Assembly: GCA_004020365.1 (NCBI GenBank)
Contig: SAQR01000006.1
Coordinates: 82,980-146,979, forward strand
Direction: 5' to 3'
Source: Mesorhizobium sp.
GTDB lineage: Bacteria > Pseudomonadota > Alphaproteobacteria > Rhizobiales > Rhizobiaceae
DNA: 64,000 bases
This document shows, one piece after another, positions 1-7,742 of the stretch. The translations under genes and the position numbers were made by a program. Position 1 is the stretch's first letter, and every line of letters starts with the position of its first letter. Under the pieces are notes generated by a model, which saw nothing but the letters and a program-made list of their open reading frames with translations, had not been told where the DNA came from and did no database searches.

Positions 1-334
1 CCGTGGCGTCGTTGACGACGACCATCACTTCAGTGCCTCCGACGCGGCCGATGCCGGTAATGATGCCGGCCGATGCGATGTCTTCGCCATACATCGACCA
101 CGCTGCGAACTGGCCGATTTCGAGGAATGGCGAGCCGGTGTCGAGCAACTGGGCGAGGCGCTGGCGCGGCAAAAGCTTGCCGCGGCTCTGGTGGCGCTCG
201 CGCGCTTCCTCCGAGCCGCCACGCTCGACGCTTGCCGCCTTTTGCGCAATGTCGGCGACCAGCGCCCGCATGCGCTCGGCATTGGCGCGGAAGGTGGCGG
301 AGGCGGGCGAGATCTGGGAAGTGAGGGGGGCCAT
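1..334 (-). CDS. Acyl-CoA carboxylase beta (carboxyltransferase) subunit, probably methylcrotonyl-CoA carboxylase; 5' part only
   Basis: About 111 N-terminal codons lie in the window, and the gene continues past position 1. The start is the ATG at 334. The translation opens MAPLTSQISPASATFRANAE and carries RGKLLPRQRLAQLLDTGSPF and SAGIITGIGRVGGTEVMVVV. These are typical of the biotin-dependent carboxyltransferase beta family (MccB, PccB). The choice of methylcrotonyl-CoA, the third step of leucine degradation, is an inference from the isovaleryl-CoA dehydrogenase upstream on the same strand. The start lies only 5 bases after the stop of the PIN toxin gene, so the toxin-antitoxin pair sits inside this operon. 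A propionyl- or geranyl-CoA carboxylase cannot be excluded from the N-terminus alone. Confidence 0.85.
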   Translation of the reverse strand, partial: MAPLTSQISPASATFRANAERMRALVADIAQKAASVERGGSEEARERHQSRGKLLPRQRLAQLLDTGSPFLEIGQFAAWSMYGEDIASAGIITGIGRVGGTEVMVVVNDAT

Positions 335-339
335 TGGCG

Positions 340-720
340 TTACCGGATCAGTTCGATTTTGCAGCCGATATCCAGGTCGCCCCAGTCGCGGTCGGCGGTG
401 ACGGCAATGGCGTTCTCGCGAATTGCCAGGGCCAGGCAGGCGCGATCGCCCAGCGACAAGCCGCGATGCCGCGTCAGTTCGCGAAGCTGACCGGCGGCGA
501 TGCCCATCATCTCGAAAACAGCAACCGGCATGCCGAGACTGGCGAGGTCGTCCGCAGCCTCTTCCATGCTGCGTCCCCTGTCGATCAGCTTGGCAATGAC
601 TTCGGCCGCATTGACGGAGCTGCATTGCGCATCCGGCGCGAAACCCAAGGCAATATCGGTGCCTGTCTCGTTGAGCAGGATCGCAAGCGCCGCCGAGCTG
701 TCCATGACGTAGGGTTTCAC
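340..720 (-). CDS. PIN-domain toxin (VapC-like ribonuclease)
   Basis: This 126-residue protein is a typical VapC-length single PIN domain, a Mg-dependent RNase fold. Conserved acidic positions are visible: Asp in YVMDSSAALAIL near residue 7, Glu in NAAEVIAKL near 40, Asp in SLGDRACLALA near 94 and Asp in AVTADRDWGDL near 112. The ATG overlaps the stop of the AbrB-type antitoxin gene by 4 bases (ATGA), as usual in toxin-antitoxin pairs. The target RNA cannot be predicted. The oddity is the location: the pair lies between isovaleryl-CoA dehydrogenase and the carboxylase beta gene, all in the same direction. Operon transcription would therefore include the toxin. Confidence 0.85.
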   Translation of the reverse strand: MKPYVMDSSAALAILLNETGTDIALGFAPDAQCSSVNAAEVIAKLIDRGRSMEEAADDLASLGMPVAVFEMMGIAAGQLRELTRHRGLSLGDRACLALAIRENAIAVTADRDWGDLDIGCKIELIR

Positions 721-1109
721 TTCGAACCCTTCCTCGCCGTTCCCTCGGCATGAAGCTGGTCCAAACGTCTATCGCTTCGGCGCTGTTCCTCCCGCCGCTG
801 CTGCAGAAATTCGTCGACGACGCTTTCGCCGGGCTTTTTCAACGCCGACAACTCGGCCTGGACGCGCCGCAGGTTCTGAAGCCACGATCTTACCCGCAAC
901 TCGCCGTTTTCGACATGAAGGATCAAATCCTCGCCAGGTTTCACGCCCATTTCCTCGCGCATCGCAGCCGGGATAACGAAGCGTCCGCCCTCGCCAAGTC
1001 TGACGCGCTCGCGTTTCGCTGGCACCCGGAGCGGAGATTTTCGAGCGCCTGACTCGAATTCTGTCGGCGGATTCTCGTCGAACCCGGCCTTTTCGGTTCC
1101 GTTCGCCAT
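717..1109 (-). CDS. AbrB/SpoVT-fold antitoxin of the PIN toxin
   Basis: This protein has 130 residues from the ATG at 1109 (MANGTEKAG). A further in-frame ATG lies ten codons upstream, but the shorter start has a GAGG-like ribosome site before it. The central segment VRLGEGGRFVIPAAMREEMG followed by KPGEDLILHVENGELRVRS is a SpoVT/AbrB swapped-hairpin DNA-binding domain, near residues 36-75. The rest, rich in Arg and Glu (LQQRREEQRRSDRRLD), is probably the toxin-binding tail. Such antitoxins usually repress their own operon. A direct repeat of TGGCACA at 1132 and 1151, just upstream, is a candidate site. The N-terminal extension of about 35 residues is unusual for this short family. Confidence 0.8.
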   Translation of the reverse strand: MANGTEKAGFDENPPTEFESGARKSPLRVPAKRERVRLGEGGRFVIPAAMREEMGVKPGEDLILHVENGELRVRSWLQNLRRVQAELSALKKPGESVVDEFLQQRREEQRRSDRRLDQLHAEGTARKGSK

Positions 1110-1131
1110 GTTCTGCCTCGTTCCCGGAATG

Positions 1132-1157
1132 TGGCACATGTTAGTTATGATGGCACA
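1132..1157. promoter_or_regulatory. Candidate antitoxin operator: TGGCACA direct repeat
   Basis: The 7-mer TGGCACA occurs at 1132-1138 and 1151-1157, 19 bp apart, in the 58 bp between the dehydrogenase stop and the antitoxin start. Spacing near two helical turns and the position upstream of an AbrB-type antitoxin suggest an autoregulatory site. This is inference from position and repetition only. Confidence 0.35.
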
Positions 1158-1167
1158 AAAAGGGCCA

Positions 1168-2331
1168 CTAGATCGCCTCCGCCATGATTTCGCGCCCGAT
1201 CAGCCAGCGGCGGATCTCGCTGGTGCCGGCGCCGATCTCGTAGAGCTTGGCGTCGCGCAAAAGCCGGCCGGTCGGATAGTCGTTGATGTAGCCATTGCCG
1301 CCCAGCAGCTGGATGGCGTCGAGCGCCATCTGCGTCGCCTTCTCGGCGGCGAACAGCACGCAAGCGGCGGCGTCCTTGCGGCTCGTCTGGCCGCGGTCGC
1401 AAGCGGCGGCCACGGCATAGACATAGGCGCGAGCAGCATTCATCGTCGTATACATGTCGGCGAGTTTGCCCTGCACCAGCTGGAACTCGCCGATCGGCTG
1501 GCCGAACTGCTTGCGTTCATGCACATAGGGGACCGCCACATCGAGGCACGCCGCCATCAGCCCGAGCGGGCCGCCGGCGAGTACCGTGCGCTCGTAATCG
1601 AGACCCGACATCAGCACCTCGACACCGCGCCCTTCCTCATGCAGCACATTGTCGAACGGCACTTCGACATCCGAAAAAACCAGTTCGCCGGTGTTGGAGC
1701 CGCGCATGCCGAGCTTGTCGAGCTTTTGCGCGACGGAAAATCCGGCCATCGATTTTTCGACGATGAAGGCGGTGATGCCGCGCGACTGGAGTTCTGGATC
1801 GGTCTTGGCGTAGACGACCAGCGTCTCGGCGTCCGGGCCGTTGGTGATCCACATCTTGGTGCCGTTGAGGACATAGCAATCATTGCGCTTTTCGGCACGC
1901 AGTTTGAGCGACACGACGTCGGAGCCGGCGCCGGATTCCGACATTGCCAGCGCGCCGACCTTTTCGCCGCTGCACAGCGCAGGCAGATATTTTTCCTTCT
2001 GCGCCGGTGTTGCCCAGCGATTGATCTGGTTGACGCAGAGATTGGAATGGGCGCCGTAGGAAAGGCCGACCGAGGCCGAGGCGCGCGAAATCTCCTCCAT
2101 CGCCACGACATGGGCGAGATAGCCCATGCCGGTGCCGCCGAATTCCGGATCGGCGGTGATGCCGAGCAGGCCGAGCCCACCGAACTCGGCCCACAGATGC
2201 GCCGGAAATTCGTTCGAGCGGTCGATCTCGGCGGCGATCGGGGCGATCTTGTCCTGGGCGAAGCGCCGCACCAAGTCGCGCAGCGCTTCGATGTCTTCGT
2301 CAAGCCCGAAGTTGAGTGTGTGCGTGTACAT
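1168..2331 (-). CDS. ivd: Isovaleryl-CoA dehydrogenase
   Basis: This 387-residue acyl-CoA dehydrogenase would oxidise isovaleryl-CoA to 3-methylcrotonyl-CoA with FAD in leucine breakdown. The start at 2331 ([10 protein letters not shown]) has GGGAGGA six bases upstream and is preferred over an in-frame codon 13 codons earlier. Visible motifs are [15 protein letters not shown] (FAD/substrate region), [15 protein letters not shown] with the Glu that is the catalytic base in isovaleryl-CoA dehydrogenases, and the C-terminal [19 protein letters not shown] and [12 protein letters not shown]. The position of Glu in that loop, rather than near the C-terminus, separates isovaleryl-CoA dehydrogenases from most short-chain enzymes. 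It follows a TetR gene and precedes the toxin-antitoxin pair and the carboxylase. Confidence 0.93.
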   Translation of the reverse strand: MYTHTLNFGLDEDIEALRDLVRRFAQDKIAPIAAEIDRSNEFPAHLWAEFGGLGLLGITADPEFGGTGMGYLAHVVAMEEISRASASVGLSYGAHSNLCVNQINRWATPAQKEKYLPALCSGEKVGALAMSESGAGSDVVSLKLRAEKRNDCYVLNGTKMWITNGPDAETLVVYAKTDPELQSRGITAFIVEKSMAGFSVAQKLDKLGMRGSNTGELVFSDVEVPFDNVLHEEGRGVEVLMSGLDYERTVLAGGPLGLMAACLDVAVPYVHERKQFGQPIGEFQLVQGKLADMYTTMNAARAYVYAVAAACDRGQTSRKDAAACVLFAAEKATQMALDAIQLLGGNGYINDYPTGRLLRDAKLYEIGAGTSEIRRWLIGREIMAEAI

Positions 2332-2389
2332 GCCGTTCCTCCCGGCGCACGGGCCCGAAATCGAATTCAATTTCGGGAAGAGCGCAAAA

Positions 2390-3046
2390 TCAAAGTGCTA
2401 CAGCATCCTTTGCTCGCCGGCCGCCGGCGCTGCAGGTCGGTGTCGCGCCATGGGCCTTTGCTCCAACCAGGCGCATCGTCATTGAAAGATATGTGGCGGT
2501 TACCTGCGAGATCGATAGCCGCTCGCCCGGCCGGAACCAGACGATGACGCCGGTCATCATCTGGATCAGCGCCATGGCTGTCAGCCCTGTGTCTTCGACG
2601 TCGAAGACGCCGGCTTCTGCGCCGTCGCGCAAAATGACGCGCAGCTCCTTTTCATAGGCGGTGCGCAGCTTGAGGATCTGCGTCAGGCGGTCATGCGACA
2701 GGCTGCGCAATTCCATGTTCGAGACATGGGTGGAATGGCGGCGTTCGACATGGAAGGCGATGTGGTTTTCGACATAGGCGGCGAGCCGGGTCGCCGGATC
2801 GGCCGCGGCCGGGCGCGCCGCTTCCCATGCCTCGATCAACCCTTCCATGTGCTCGCGCATCAGCGTGAACAAGAGGTCTTCTTTGGTCGGAAAATAACGG
2901 TAGAGCGCCGCCGCCTGGACGCCGACCTCGGCGGCCAGCTGGCGCATCGACATCGCCTCATAGCCGAGACGTGCAATCAGGCTGACCGCCGCCTCGCGGA
3001 CCGCCGCTTCGGTCTTTTCGCCGTCGGAACCGGTCGTGCGCGCCAT
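2390..3046 (-). CDS. TetR-family transcriptional regulator, probable regulator of the leucine degradation operon
   Basis: This protein has 218 residues with an N-terminal helix-turn-helix at about 10-55: [20 protein letters not shown] then [20 protein letters not shown], the classic TetR signature. The remainder is an all-helical ligand-binding domain with no closer assignment possible. It is the first gene of the minus-strand run and ends 58 bp before the dehydrogenase start, so it is likely co-transcribed and autoregulatory. TetR regulators (LiuQ) and MerR regulators (LiuR) are both known for this pathway in proteobacteria. The ligand, perhaps a branched acyl-CoA, is inferred. Confidence 0.85.
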   Translation of the reverse strand: MARTTGSDGEKTEAAVREAAVSLIARLGYEAMSMRQLAAEVGVQAAALYRYFPTKEDLLFTLMREHMEGLIEAWEAARPAAADPATRLAAYVENHIAFHVERRHSTHVSNMELRSLSHDRLTQILKLRTAYEKELRVILRDGAEAGVFDVEDTGLTAMALIQMMTGVIVWFRPGERLSISQVTATYLSMTMRLVGAKAHGATPTCSAGGRRAKDAVAL

Positions 3047-3133
3047 GGAAGCCTCGTCGAGAGAGGGAGAATAAAACGAACGTTCAATTATTTCAAGGAG
3101 TGGGTCGCATTTTCGAAACCATGGCGTTCCGTG

Positions 3134-3291
3134 GCGCCCCCCTCGTCCTGCCGGACATCTCCCCCACTTGGGGGGAGATTGGCTGTCACCTCAGCTTTCG
3201 CCAATCTCTAACGTTGAAGAAAAGCGCGGCGATTGGAGCTGCTGATCTCCCCCCTCGTGGGGGAGATGTCCGGCAGGACAGAGGGGGGCGC
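3134..3291. repeat. Intergenic palindromic repeat, family A, full copy
   Basis: Two arms of about 31 bp (3134-3165 and 3260-3291) are inverted repeats with one small indel. They start with a C-tract and contain CCTGCCGGACATCTCCCC. Inside, CCAATC and GATTGG form a second dyad around TTTCGCCAATC. The same building blocks recur at 7666 and 41279. It resembles the RIME/MITE-like intergenic elements of rhizobia. It occupies most of the 290 bp between the TetR start and the aminotransferase stop; no gene is visible there. Confidence 0.8.
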
Positions 3292-3336
3292 TGTCCCGCC
3301 GGCATCAAAAGGTTCCTGCAGGGTCTTGACGGCGCG

Positions 3337-4449
3337 CTAGCTCCCCCGTGCCGCCGCCAGCGCACCCGGCAATTCCTCGGCAAAGATGTCGAGCTCGTGG
3401 TCGAGGCCGACGCTGACCCTGATGCAGCGGTCGAGCACCGGCACCATCGGCTTGCGGATGAACACATCGCGCGACAAAAGCGCCTGCAGCACCTTCAGCG
3501 CGAAGGCGCCGTCGCCGCCGCAGTCCAGGGTGACGAAATTGGTGGCCGAGGGCAGCGGCTTCAGCCCATTGGCCTCGGCGATCTCGGCGATGCGCCGGCG
3601 GCCGGAAGCGACCCGCGCCACCACACTTTTGAGATAGTCCTGATCGGCCAGCGCCTCGACGCCGGCGATCTGCGCCATGCGGCTGACGCCGTAATGGTTG
3701 CGGATCTTCTCGAAATCGCGGATCACCTGGGCGTCGGCCACCGCATAGCCGCAACGGATGCCGGCCAGCCCGTAGGCTTTTGAGAAGGTGCGCATGCGGA
3801 TGACGTTCGGCCGAGACAGGTCGATCGGCGGCAGCGCCGAGGCAGGGCCCAATTCGCCATAGGCCTCGTCGAGCACCAGCATGGTGGTCTCCGGCAGGGC
3901 TTCGATGAAGCGGATGAGCTCCGCCGCCTCCCACCAGCTGCCCATCGGATTGTCCGGGTTGGACAAATAGACCAGCGGCGCTTTGTCCCTGGCGATCGCA
4001 GCCAACAGGCCGTCGAGGCTTTCCCGGTCGTTCTCGTAGGGGACCGCGACCAGCCGGCCGCCGGCGCCGGCAATATGGAAATTGAAGGTCGGATAGGCGC
4101 CGAGCGAGGTGACCACCGCGTCGCCCGGCGCCACATACATGCGCGCCACCAGGCTGAGCAACCCGTCTATGCCTTCGCCGACCACCACGTTTTCGACGCC
4201 AACGCCAAGATGCGCGGCAACAGCCAGCTTCAGATCGTGATTGTCGGGATCGCAATACATCCACATGTCGCGGGCGATGCCGGCCATGCGGGCGATGACG
4301 CGCGGCGAGGGGCCAAAACTGCTCTCATTGGCGCCGATGCGGGCGCGAAACGCGCGACCGCGATCCCGCTCCTGCGCCTCCGGGCCGACAAATGGCACCG
4401 TCGAAGGAAGCGCGCTGACGATCGGCGTGAGGGGAGGGCGCTGGCGCAT
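3337..4449 (-). CDS. PLP-dependent aminotransferase of the HisC (histidinol-phosphate aminotransferase) type
   Basis: This 370-residue class I/II fold-type I aminotransferase has IGANESSFGPSP near the N-terminus, a loop typical of HisC-like enzymes. It also has VYLSNPDNPMGSWW (cofactor Asn), VLDEAYGEL (Asp contacting the pyridine nitrogen) and RTFSKAYGLAGIRCGYAVA with the Schiff-base Lys. HisC makes histidinol phosphate, but rhizobia carry several paralogues that act on other amino acids. No his genes are nearby, so the substrate is left open. The gene stands alone, with a repeat downstream and the porin terminator upstream. Confidence 0.85.
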   Translation of the reverse strand: MRQRPPLTPIVSALPSTVPFVGPEAQERDRGRAFRARIGANESSFGPSPRVIARMAGIARDMWMYCDPDNHDLKLAVAAHLGVGVENVVVGEGIDGLLSLVARMYVAPGDAVVTSLGAYPTFNFHIAGAGGRLVAVPYENDRESLDGLLAAIARDKAPLVYLSNPDNPMGSWWEAAELIRFIEALPETTMLVLDEAYGELGPASALPPIDLSRPNVIRMRTFSKAYGLAGIRCGYAVADAQVIRDFEKIRNHYGVSRMAQIAGVEALADQDYLKSVVARVASGRRRIAEIAEANGLKPLPSATNFVTLDCGGDGAFALKVLQALLSRDVFIRKPMVPVLDRCIRVSVGLDHELDIFAEELPGALAAARGS

Positions 4450-4575
4450 GGCAAAGGCTCGCTCGAAAAGGGGGCTCGCTCCAAAAGGGCCTTCTTGCTA
4501 GCGCGGCACAGTTAGCCGCGCAAGCTCCCGGGCTGCAGGAACCATCGGCCGGCTTGCTGCGCATGCTTCAGAACG

Positions 4576-4603
4576 AAAAAACCCGGCGGTTGCCCGCCGG
4601 GTT
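4576..4603 (-). terminator. Rho-independent terminator of the porin gene
   Basis: Read on the minus strand, the stem AACCCGGCGG and its complement close a 4-nt loop (arms 4580-4589 and 4594-4603) and are followed by a T-run at 4576-4581. It lies 24 bp past the porin stop. It is one of only a few classical terminators in the window, consistent with a very highly expressed gene. Confidence 0.88.
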
Positions 4604-4626
4604 CGAGTTCAGTCAGGCAGAGCCTG

Positions 4627-5817
4627 TTAGAACGAGCGCTGGAAGCGAAGGATGCCGCCGAGGCTGTCTTCGTCTTCGGCACCGGTCCAGTTAAAGCCCT
4701 CTTCGCCAAAGTGGAGGTAGTCAACTTCGGCCGTAATCGTCATGCCGGGAACGACATCGTAAGCGATGTTGGCCGCGACGCCAATGTTCTCCTCTTCGTC
4801 AGTCGACACCTGCAGGTTGAACGAAGTCTTCTCGTTAAACGTGTAGGTGCCACCACCCCAGACTGCCCAGTTGCCGCCCCACTGCTTGTAGAAGCCGCGG
4901 CCGCCGGGGGCCGGGATAGCAAAACCTCCGTCCGAAAGGTTGTCGTCCGTGCCATAGCCGGCCATGATGAACAGCGACAGGTTTTCCATCGGTGTTACGT
5001 CGAGGCGAACCTTGCCGGCCACCTCTTCATAGTTGCTGTCGTAAGCAATGACGCCGGTGATCGCGCCCCAGCCCTGCGTCCACTTCACACCGCCGACGAC
5101 ATGCGGAACGTAGCTGTCGATCGTGCCAATTTCGCCTGCGCCTTGTTCGAGCGAAACCACTGCCGAGAAGCCGTTACCGGCGTCGAAGTAGTATTGAACG
5201 ACGTTGGTGTCGAAGCCACCGAAGGGAACCAGCGTATCGTTGATGACGTTGCCGGCATAGCCGATGAACGTATCGAACGCCGATTCGTCCTTACCGACGC
5301 GCAGACCACCGAGCTGGATCCAGGCGAAGTTCAGCGAGACGCCCGTGTTGTCGGCATCATTAGTGAACAAGAGTACGGTATCGTCGGTAGGATCAGCCGG
5401 AGTGCCGCCGTCGTCAATTGCGCTAGTGGCGCGGCCCTGGGTGTTTTGGAAGTTGAAGCGGGTTTCGGTGTAGGTCTTCAAGGTGCCGAGCTCGGTTTCC
5501 TGGCCGGTCCAGGTCTTGAACGAGAAGCGAGCGCGCTTCCAGTAAGTGTCCTCCTCGTCACCGTCCTCGTGGTCCCAATTCGTCGCACCGGTGAAAGCGC
5601 CGACGTCGCCGACGCCGATGTCGTAGCGGACATAGCCGCCGACGCGCAGGCAGATTTCGGTGCCGGGGATGTAGAAGTAGCCAGCGCCGTAGACGTCGCA
5701 GATGCGGACGTATTCAGCGGGTTCCGGCTCGGCGACGACGACGGCGTCGGCGGCGCGCGCACCGGATACTGCGACCAGCGCCGCAGCGGAGCCGAGAAGA
5801 AGGCTCTTGATGTTCAT
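4627..5817 (-). CDS. Outer-membrane porin, Omp2a/Omp2b (alphaproteobacterial porin) family
   Basis: This protein has 396 residues from the ATG at 5817, with GGAGG seven bases upstream. It starts with signal peptide MNIKSLLLGSAAALVAVSGA and probable cleavage after ARA. The mature N-terminus has AEYVRICDVYGAGYFYIPGT and EICLRVGGYVRYDI, the signature of the porin_2 family found in Brucella, Rhizobium and Mesorhizobium. The body is acidic with alternating beta-strand pattern, and the chain ends GGILRFQRSF with the terminal Phe needed for outer-membrane assembly. It should form a trimeric 16-strand general diffusion channel. A strong terminator follows. About 480 bp of non-coding DNA upstream leaves room for its promoter. 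Confidence 0.92.
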   Translation of the reverse strand: MNIKSLLLGSAAALVAVSGARAADAVVVAEPEPAEYVRICDVYGAGYFYIPGTEICLRVGGYVRYDIGVGDVGAFTGATNWDHEDGDEEDTYWKRARFSFKTWTGQETELGTLKTYTETRFNFQNTQGRATSAIDDGGTPADPTDDTVLLFTNDADNTGVSLNFAWIQLGGLRVGKDESAFDTFIGYAGNVINDTLVPFGGFDTNVVQYYFDAGNGFSAVVSLEQGAGEIGTIDSYVPHVVGGVKWTQGWGAITGVIAYDSNYEEVAGKVRLDVTPMENLSLFIMAGYGTDDNLSDGGFAIPAPGGRGFYKQWGGNWAVWGGGTYTFNEKTSFNLQVSTDEEENIGVAANIAYDVVPGMTITAEVDYLHFGEEGFNWTGAEDEDSLGGILRFQRSF

Positions 5818-6295
5818 TTTCTGACCTCCAGTCAAAAGTTAAAAAACGGGTCTGGGTATTCTTTGCTGAAGGACAGCGTTCCCTGCCCCATCCCCACTAC
5901 CGAAAAAGATGCGCACCGCGCCGCTCCTTCGAACCCGACATTACCCATGAGCCGGCGGCGTTCAACAACCATCGCATCGGCGATAGGTCTGTGCAGGCGC
6001 TATCACCCTGCCTTGTTGCACAAATGACACGATTTGGCCTCACTCGGAAAGCTCCCGTTAACCATTGAGCGGTCGGAGACAGGTTGGAGACCCTTTGGGC
6101 GAGCCCTTGCAATCCGGCCGATTCCGGCGATTGCCTGCGGCAATTGCGGCGATGTTTGTGAGTCGTCAGCCAAGGGCATTGCCGCAGAATCGCCGCATGG
6201 CGAAAAGCGGCGTTTCGGCGGCAGTCGGTTTTTTCAACGATAATGGGTCAGGCTTGTTGATTGTGCCGGCGCTTTTCTTTATCCACCGGCGCTAC
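5818..6295. other. Non-coding 478-bp region upstream of the porin and the tRNA
   Basis: I find no convincing gene here. It holds the divergent control region of the porin (leftward) and tRNA-Ser (rightward). Short ORFs in it lack coding character. AT-rich stretches near 5838-5862 could include the porin promoter, but no box is clear enough to name. Confidence 0.6.
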
Positions 6296-6386
6296 GGAGA
6301 GGTGGCCGAGTGGTCGAAGGCGCTCCCCTGCTAAGGGAGTAGAGGTCAAAAGCTTCTCGTGGGTTCGAATCCCATCCTCTCCGCCA
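6296..6386 (+). tRNA. tRNA-Ser, anticodon GCU
   Basis: The acceptor arms GGAGAGG (6296-6302) and CCTCTCC (6376-6382) pair perfectly, followed by discriminator G and an encoded CCA. The anticodon stem CTCCC/GGGAG closes the loop CTGCTAA, with anticodon GCT. A long variable arm and GGTTCGAATCC T-loop are present, as expected for a class II serine tRNA. It reads AGC and AGU codons. Confidence 0.97.
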
Positions 6387-6549
6387 TCCTGCTTCGCGCT
6401 TCGCGCTTCGCAGGACAAGTCCATTAAATCCCTCTCTGCGCGAAGCAGGATGCCCTCCGAAGCCTTGGCGAAGGAGGGCCCTCACAGCTTCGTCGTCCCA
6501 GGGTCTCCGCGACGTCGCTTCGCTCCTTGCTTCGCCCCGGGATGACGAA
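6386..6549. repeat. Compound palindromic repeat directly after tRNA-Ser
   Basis: Three hairpins lie in a row. ATCCTGCTTCGCGC (6386-6399) pairs perfectly with 6438-6451. GCCCTCC pairs with GGAGGGC (6452-6479). TTCGTCGTCCCAGGG (6489-6503) pairs with 6535-6549 at 13 of 15 positions. The first arm begins at the last base of the tRNA CCA. It is a mosaic of intergenic repeats of rhizobial type. It could end the tRNA transcript or mark a former integration point, but no integrase is nearby. No gene is visible up to 6651. Confidence 0.75.
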
Positions 6550-6651
6550 GGGAGAAATGTGCGATCGCCACCGACAAAGGGTGAGCCAATCTGTCAAATT
6601 TCCTATGTCAAAGAGTCGGGTGGCAGCGTCCATTTTGAGGGTCTTGGAGGT

Positions 6652-7545
6652 TTACTCTCCGGCGAAGCGTTGCTCGGCCCTGTCCAGAAAAGCGGCGATG
6701 GCGCCGGGCAGGCCGCCGGTGTCGAGGAAAGGCGCATGGCCCTGGCCTTCTATCGTGATCGTCTCGACACAGGGGTGACGGTTTCGCATCTGTTCGAAGG
6801 TCTCGGCCGACAGCAGCTTCGAATTGGCGCCGCGGATGGCGAGCAAGGGTATCGCCGTCAGCGCCTCGAATTGCGGCCACATGTCTGGCAGCTTCTGGGT
6901 CGGGTCGAGTCCCGCCAGCGTGTCGACCAGCTTCGGGTCGAAATCCGGCAATAATCCTTCATCCGTCTCTCTGTAGAGGGCCGCTGCCATCCGCTCCCAG
7001 TCCGCCTCGGTCAGGGCAGGAAAGTCGCTGCCATGCGCGCCGCGCAGGGCACTGATCGCCTCGGCGTGGGTTTTCGGCTTCGGCGCGCGCTCGAGATAGG
7101 AGCGGATATGGGCGAGACCGCCGGCCTCGAGCACCGGGCCGATATCGTTGAGCACGATGGCTTTAAGAACCGCTGGCCGCATCGCGCCGAGTACATGGAT
7201 GATCAGCCCGCCGCGTGACGTGCCGATGAAACCTGCCCCGTCGATGCCCAGCGCCGCCAACCCGGCGAGGATGTCACCGGCTTCGACGCCGACATTGTAG
7301 TGGCCGACATCGGGGTCGTAGGCGGATTGCCCGCGGCCGCGACAGTCGAAGGCGACGATTTTTCGCGGGCTTTCGGGCCGTCGCGACAGGTGCAGCGCCA
7401 GTTCATGAAAATCGCGGCAATTGCGGGTCAGGCCGGGCAGGCAGACGATCGGCCAGTGGCCGGAGTTCGCTTGGCCGTAGATGCGGGCGTGGAGTCCAAG
7501 CCCGTCCGGCGAGGCGTAGAAGAAGTCGGAAAAACCGCTCGACAT
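6652..7545 (-). CDS. Alpha/beta-fold hydrolase
   Basis: This 297-residue protein starts at the ATG at 7545 (MSSGFSDFFYASPDGLGL). The fold is clear from VCLPGLTRNCRDFHELA (oxyanion-hole region), FDCRGRGQS and the nucleophile elbow IGTSRGGLI. A late acid lies in the IRGANSKLLS region, and the catalytic His is in GQGHAPFLD near the C-terminus. Length and motifs fit small esterases, lactonases and C-C hydrolases, and the substrate cannot be told from sequence. It is a single gene, with the tRNA repeat downstream and a family A palindrome between it and the transglycosylase. Confidence 0.85.
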   Translation of the reverse strand: MSSGFSDFFYASPDGLGLHARIYGQANSGHWPIVCLPGLTRNCRDFHELALHLSRRPESPRKIVAFDCRGRGQSAYDPDVGHYNVGVEAGDILAGLAALGIDGAGFIGTSRGGLIIHVLGAMRPAVLKAIVLNDIGPVLEAGGLAHIRSYLERAPKPKTHAEAISALRGAHGSDFPALTEADWERMAAALYRETDEGLLPDFDPKLVDTLAGLDPTQKLPDMWPQFEALTAIPLLAIRGANSKLLSAETFEQMRNRHPCVETITIEGQGHAPFLDTGGLPGAIAAFLDRAEQRFAGE

Positions 7546-7665
7546 TTGGGACTCGATTCCTTGCTGTTGCCGGATCATCGAGACTGCTACAGGCGAGGGC
7601 GGGGGTGGTCAATCGGAGTCCAAACGCTGCGGGCGCCGGTATTTTTTCGACACGTCGGCGGGACT

Positions 7666-7721
7666 GCACCCCCCTCTGCCCTGCCGGGCATCTCCATGCC
7701 CGGCAGGGCAGAGGGGGGTGC
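7666..7721. repeat. Intergenic palindromic repeat, family A, compact perfect hairpin
   Basis: A perfect 26-bp inverted repeat (GCACCCCCCTCTGCCCTGCC and six more bases) has a 4-nt loop CTCC. It shares its C-tract and CCTGCCGGGCATCTCC core with the copies at 3134 and 41279. It lies between the transglycosylase stop and the hydrolase, both on the minus strand, so its transcript would form a very stable stem. Confidence 0.85.
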
Positions 7722-7742
7722 TTCGCCCGAACGCTGAACGGA

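Noticed and set aside
1108-2547. 479-codon plus-strand frame over ivd
   Set aside because: Shadow frame; the opposite strand encodes a complete isovaleryl-CoA dehydrogenase with a ribosome site.
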